Assembly: GCF_004362215.1 (NCBI RefSeq)
Contig: NZ_SNWR01000001.1
Span: forward strand, 2,482,001 to 2,546,000
Reading direction: 5' to 3'
Origin: Paractinoplanes brasiliensis
GTDB taxonomy: Bacteria; Actinomycetota; Actinomycetes; Mycobacteriales; Micromonosporaceae
DNA: 64,000 bases
Shown piece by piece: positions 63,209 through 64,000 of the stretch. Position numbers and translations under genes: made by a program. Under the pieces are notes generated by a model that did no database searches, had not been told where the DNA came from, and saw only the letters and a program-made list of their open reading frames with translations. Positions within the stretch are counted from its first letter, which is position 1. Each line of letters begins with the position of its first letter.

Positions 63209-64000
63209 ATGGACGACGCACTCACGCTCTATCACGAACTCACCGACCAGCTGCGGGCTCACGGAACCACCGGCCCGGCCACCGATCTGATCCTCGCCGC
63301 CTTCCGGGGCGAGGACGCGCTCGCGGCAGTGATGCGCGGCGAGCCATTGCCCGAAGCGCCCGCCGACGCGGCGGAGGCCGACGAGGCGCCGGAGGTCTAC
63401 CTGGAGTCGGTGGAGGTCACCGGCTTCCGGGGCATCGGCACACCCGCCGCCGCGCTGCGGCTCAAGCCCCAACCCGGCCTGACCGTCATCGCGGGCCGGA
63501 ACGGCTCCGCCAAGTCCAGCCTCGCCGAGTCGATCGAGTACGGCCTCACCGAGGACTCGCCGCGCTGGTCGCAGCGTCCGCCCGTGTTCCGCGAGGGCTG
63601 GCGCAACATGCACTACAACGGCGAGCGCGCGATCGCGGTGAAGCTGCGTTCGGCATCGAGCGGTCAGCCCGTCGTGATTCGCCGTACGTGGGCCGCCGGC
63701 GAGACGGACGTGGCGGCCGCGACGGTGCACGTGACCCGGAACGGCGTCACGCTTCCGTCGGACGCCCTGCCCGAATGGCTGCGCCCATCGGAACGGTTCC
63801 GCCCGTTCCTGTCCGCCCGCGACCTCGAGCGGGTGATCGGCTCCAAACCCACCGAGCTGTACGACTCGATCGCGCCGATTCTCGGGCTTACCCCGCTCTC
63901 CGAGGCCGGCGCACGGCTGCAGGTGTTGCGCAAGGAACGTGACGATCGGGCCGCGGCGCTCCGAGGTTCGTTCGGCGACCTGCGTACACGACTCGTTGGG
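63209..64000 (+). CDS. SMC/RecF-like AAA ATPase (3' end outside the window)
   Basis: The first 264 codons are visible; the frame stays open to the right edge. An N-terminal leader of about 60 residues (MDDALTLYHELTDQLRAHGT) is followed by LESVEVTGFRGIG and Walker A GRNGSAKSS (96-104) in GLTVIAGRNGSAKSSLAESI EYGLTEDS, the pattern of RecF/SMC-type ATPases. The Walker B half must lie beyond the edge. Many such ATPases act in DNA repair or phage defence; proximity to the hsd operon favours defence (inference). ATG 63209 follows CAGGGGGTCC. Confidence 0.85.
   Translation, partial: MDDALTLYHELTDQLRAHGTTGPATDLILAAFRGEDALAAVMRGEPLPEAPADAAEADEAPEVYLESVEVTGFRGIGTPAAALRLKPQPGLTVIAGRNGSAKSSLAESIEYGLTEDSPRWSQRPPVFREGWRNMHYNGERAIAVKLRSASSGQPVVIRRTWAAGETDVAAATVHVTRNGVTLPSDALPEWLRPSERFRPFLSARDLERVIGSKPTELYDSIAPILGLTPLSEAGARLQVLRKERDDRAAALRGSFGDLRTRLVG

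Overview
The window is high-GC actinobacterial DNA, most likely from the Micromonosporaceae (Actinoplanes-like; this is an inference). The basis is the gene order, the strong G/C third-position bias, and family-specific markers: WhiB, LpqB-MtrAB, F420 biosynthesis genes, an XRE/DUF397 pair and an Rv3235-type protein. No tRNA, rRNA, CRISPR array, insertion sequence or integrase was seen.

Left part (1-21.9 kb). The 5' end of prfB at the edge is followed by small regulators (two PadR/Lrp type and an excisionase-like HTH), a rhodanese and membrane proteins. Next comes a conserved housekeeping block: an Rv3235-like gene, secA, hpf, comF-like, lpqB-mtrB-mtrA. An XRE-DUF5753/DUF397 pair follows, then the GDP-mannose precursor genes manA and manB with a SIS-domain protein, a Trm112-like protein and a cation-efflux transporter.

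Middle part (22-47.2 kb). A GAF-domain activator precedes an aldehyde dehydrogenase and its DUF779 partner, then a secreted polysaccharide deacetylase. A second syntenic block holds a DUF3499 protein, an Rv3259-like metallopeptidase-fold protein, whiB, fbiC, fbiA, fbiB, a NUDIX hydrolase, manC, a glycosyltransferase and a TIGR03089 protein. Acetoacetyl-CoA synthetase, a thioesterase, a giant low-complexity membrane protein with repeated Thr motifs, lexA with a probable SOS box, a Gly/His-rich secreted protein and an arginase-fold protein follow. The order secA-hpf-comF-lpqB-mtrBA-man genes-whiB-fbiAB-manC matches, as recalled, the Mycobacterium tuberculosis Rv3235-Rv3268 region.

Right part (47.3-64 kb) is more accessory. 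It holds a PadR-controlled ABC-2 exporter and a heterodimeric ABC transporter with a near-consensus IdeR/DmdR iron box. A DUF234-type AAA ATPase follows, then a four-gene type I restriction-modification operon. The first gene of that operon encodes an unusual HTH / HsdM-like (catalytic motif lost) / HsdS-like fusion. A perfect 20-bp palindrome lies between it and a divergent surface-protein gene. At the right edge an SMC/RecF-like ATPase is cut off. This looks like a defence island that continues beyond the window.

Tandem minisatellites of 19-46 bp occur immediately after, or across, the stop codons of several genes (manA, fbiA, the acetoacetyl-CoA synthetase gene, lexA). The most noteworthy signals are the fused regulator/pseudo-methylase with its palindrome, the Thr-motif array in the 1268-residue membrane protein, and the asymmetric ABC pair under an iron box.
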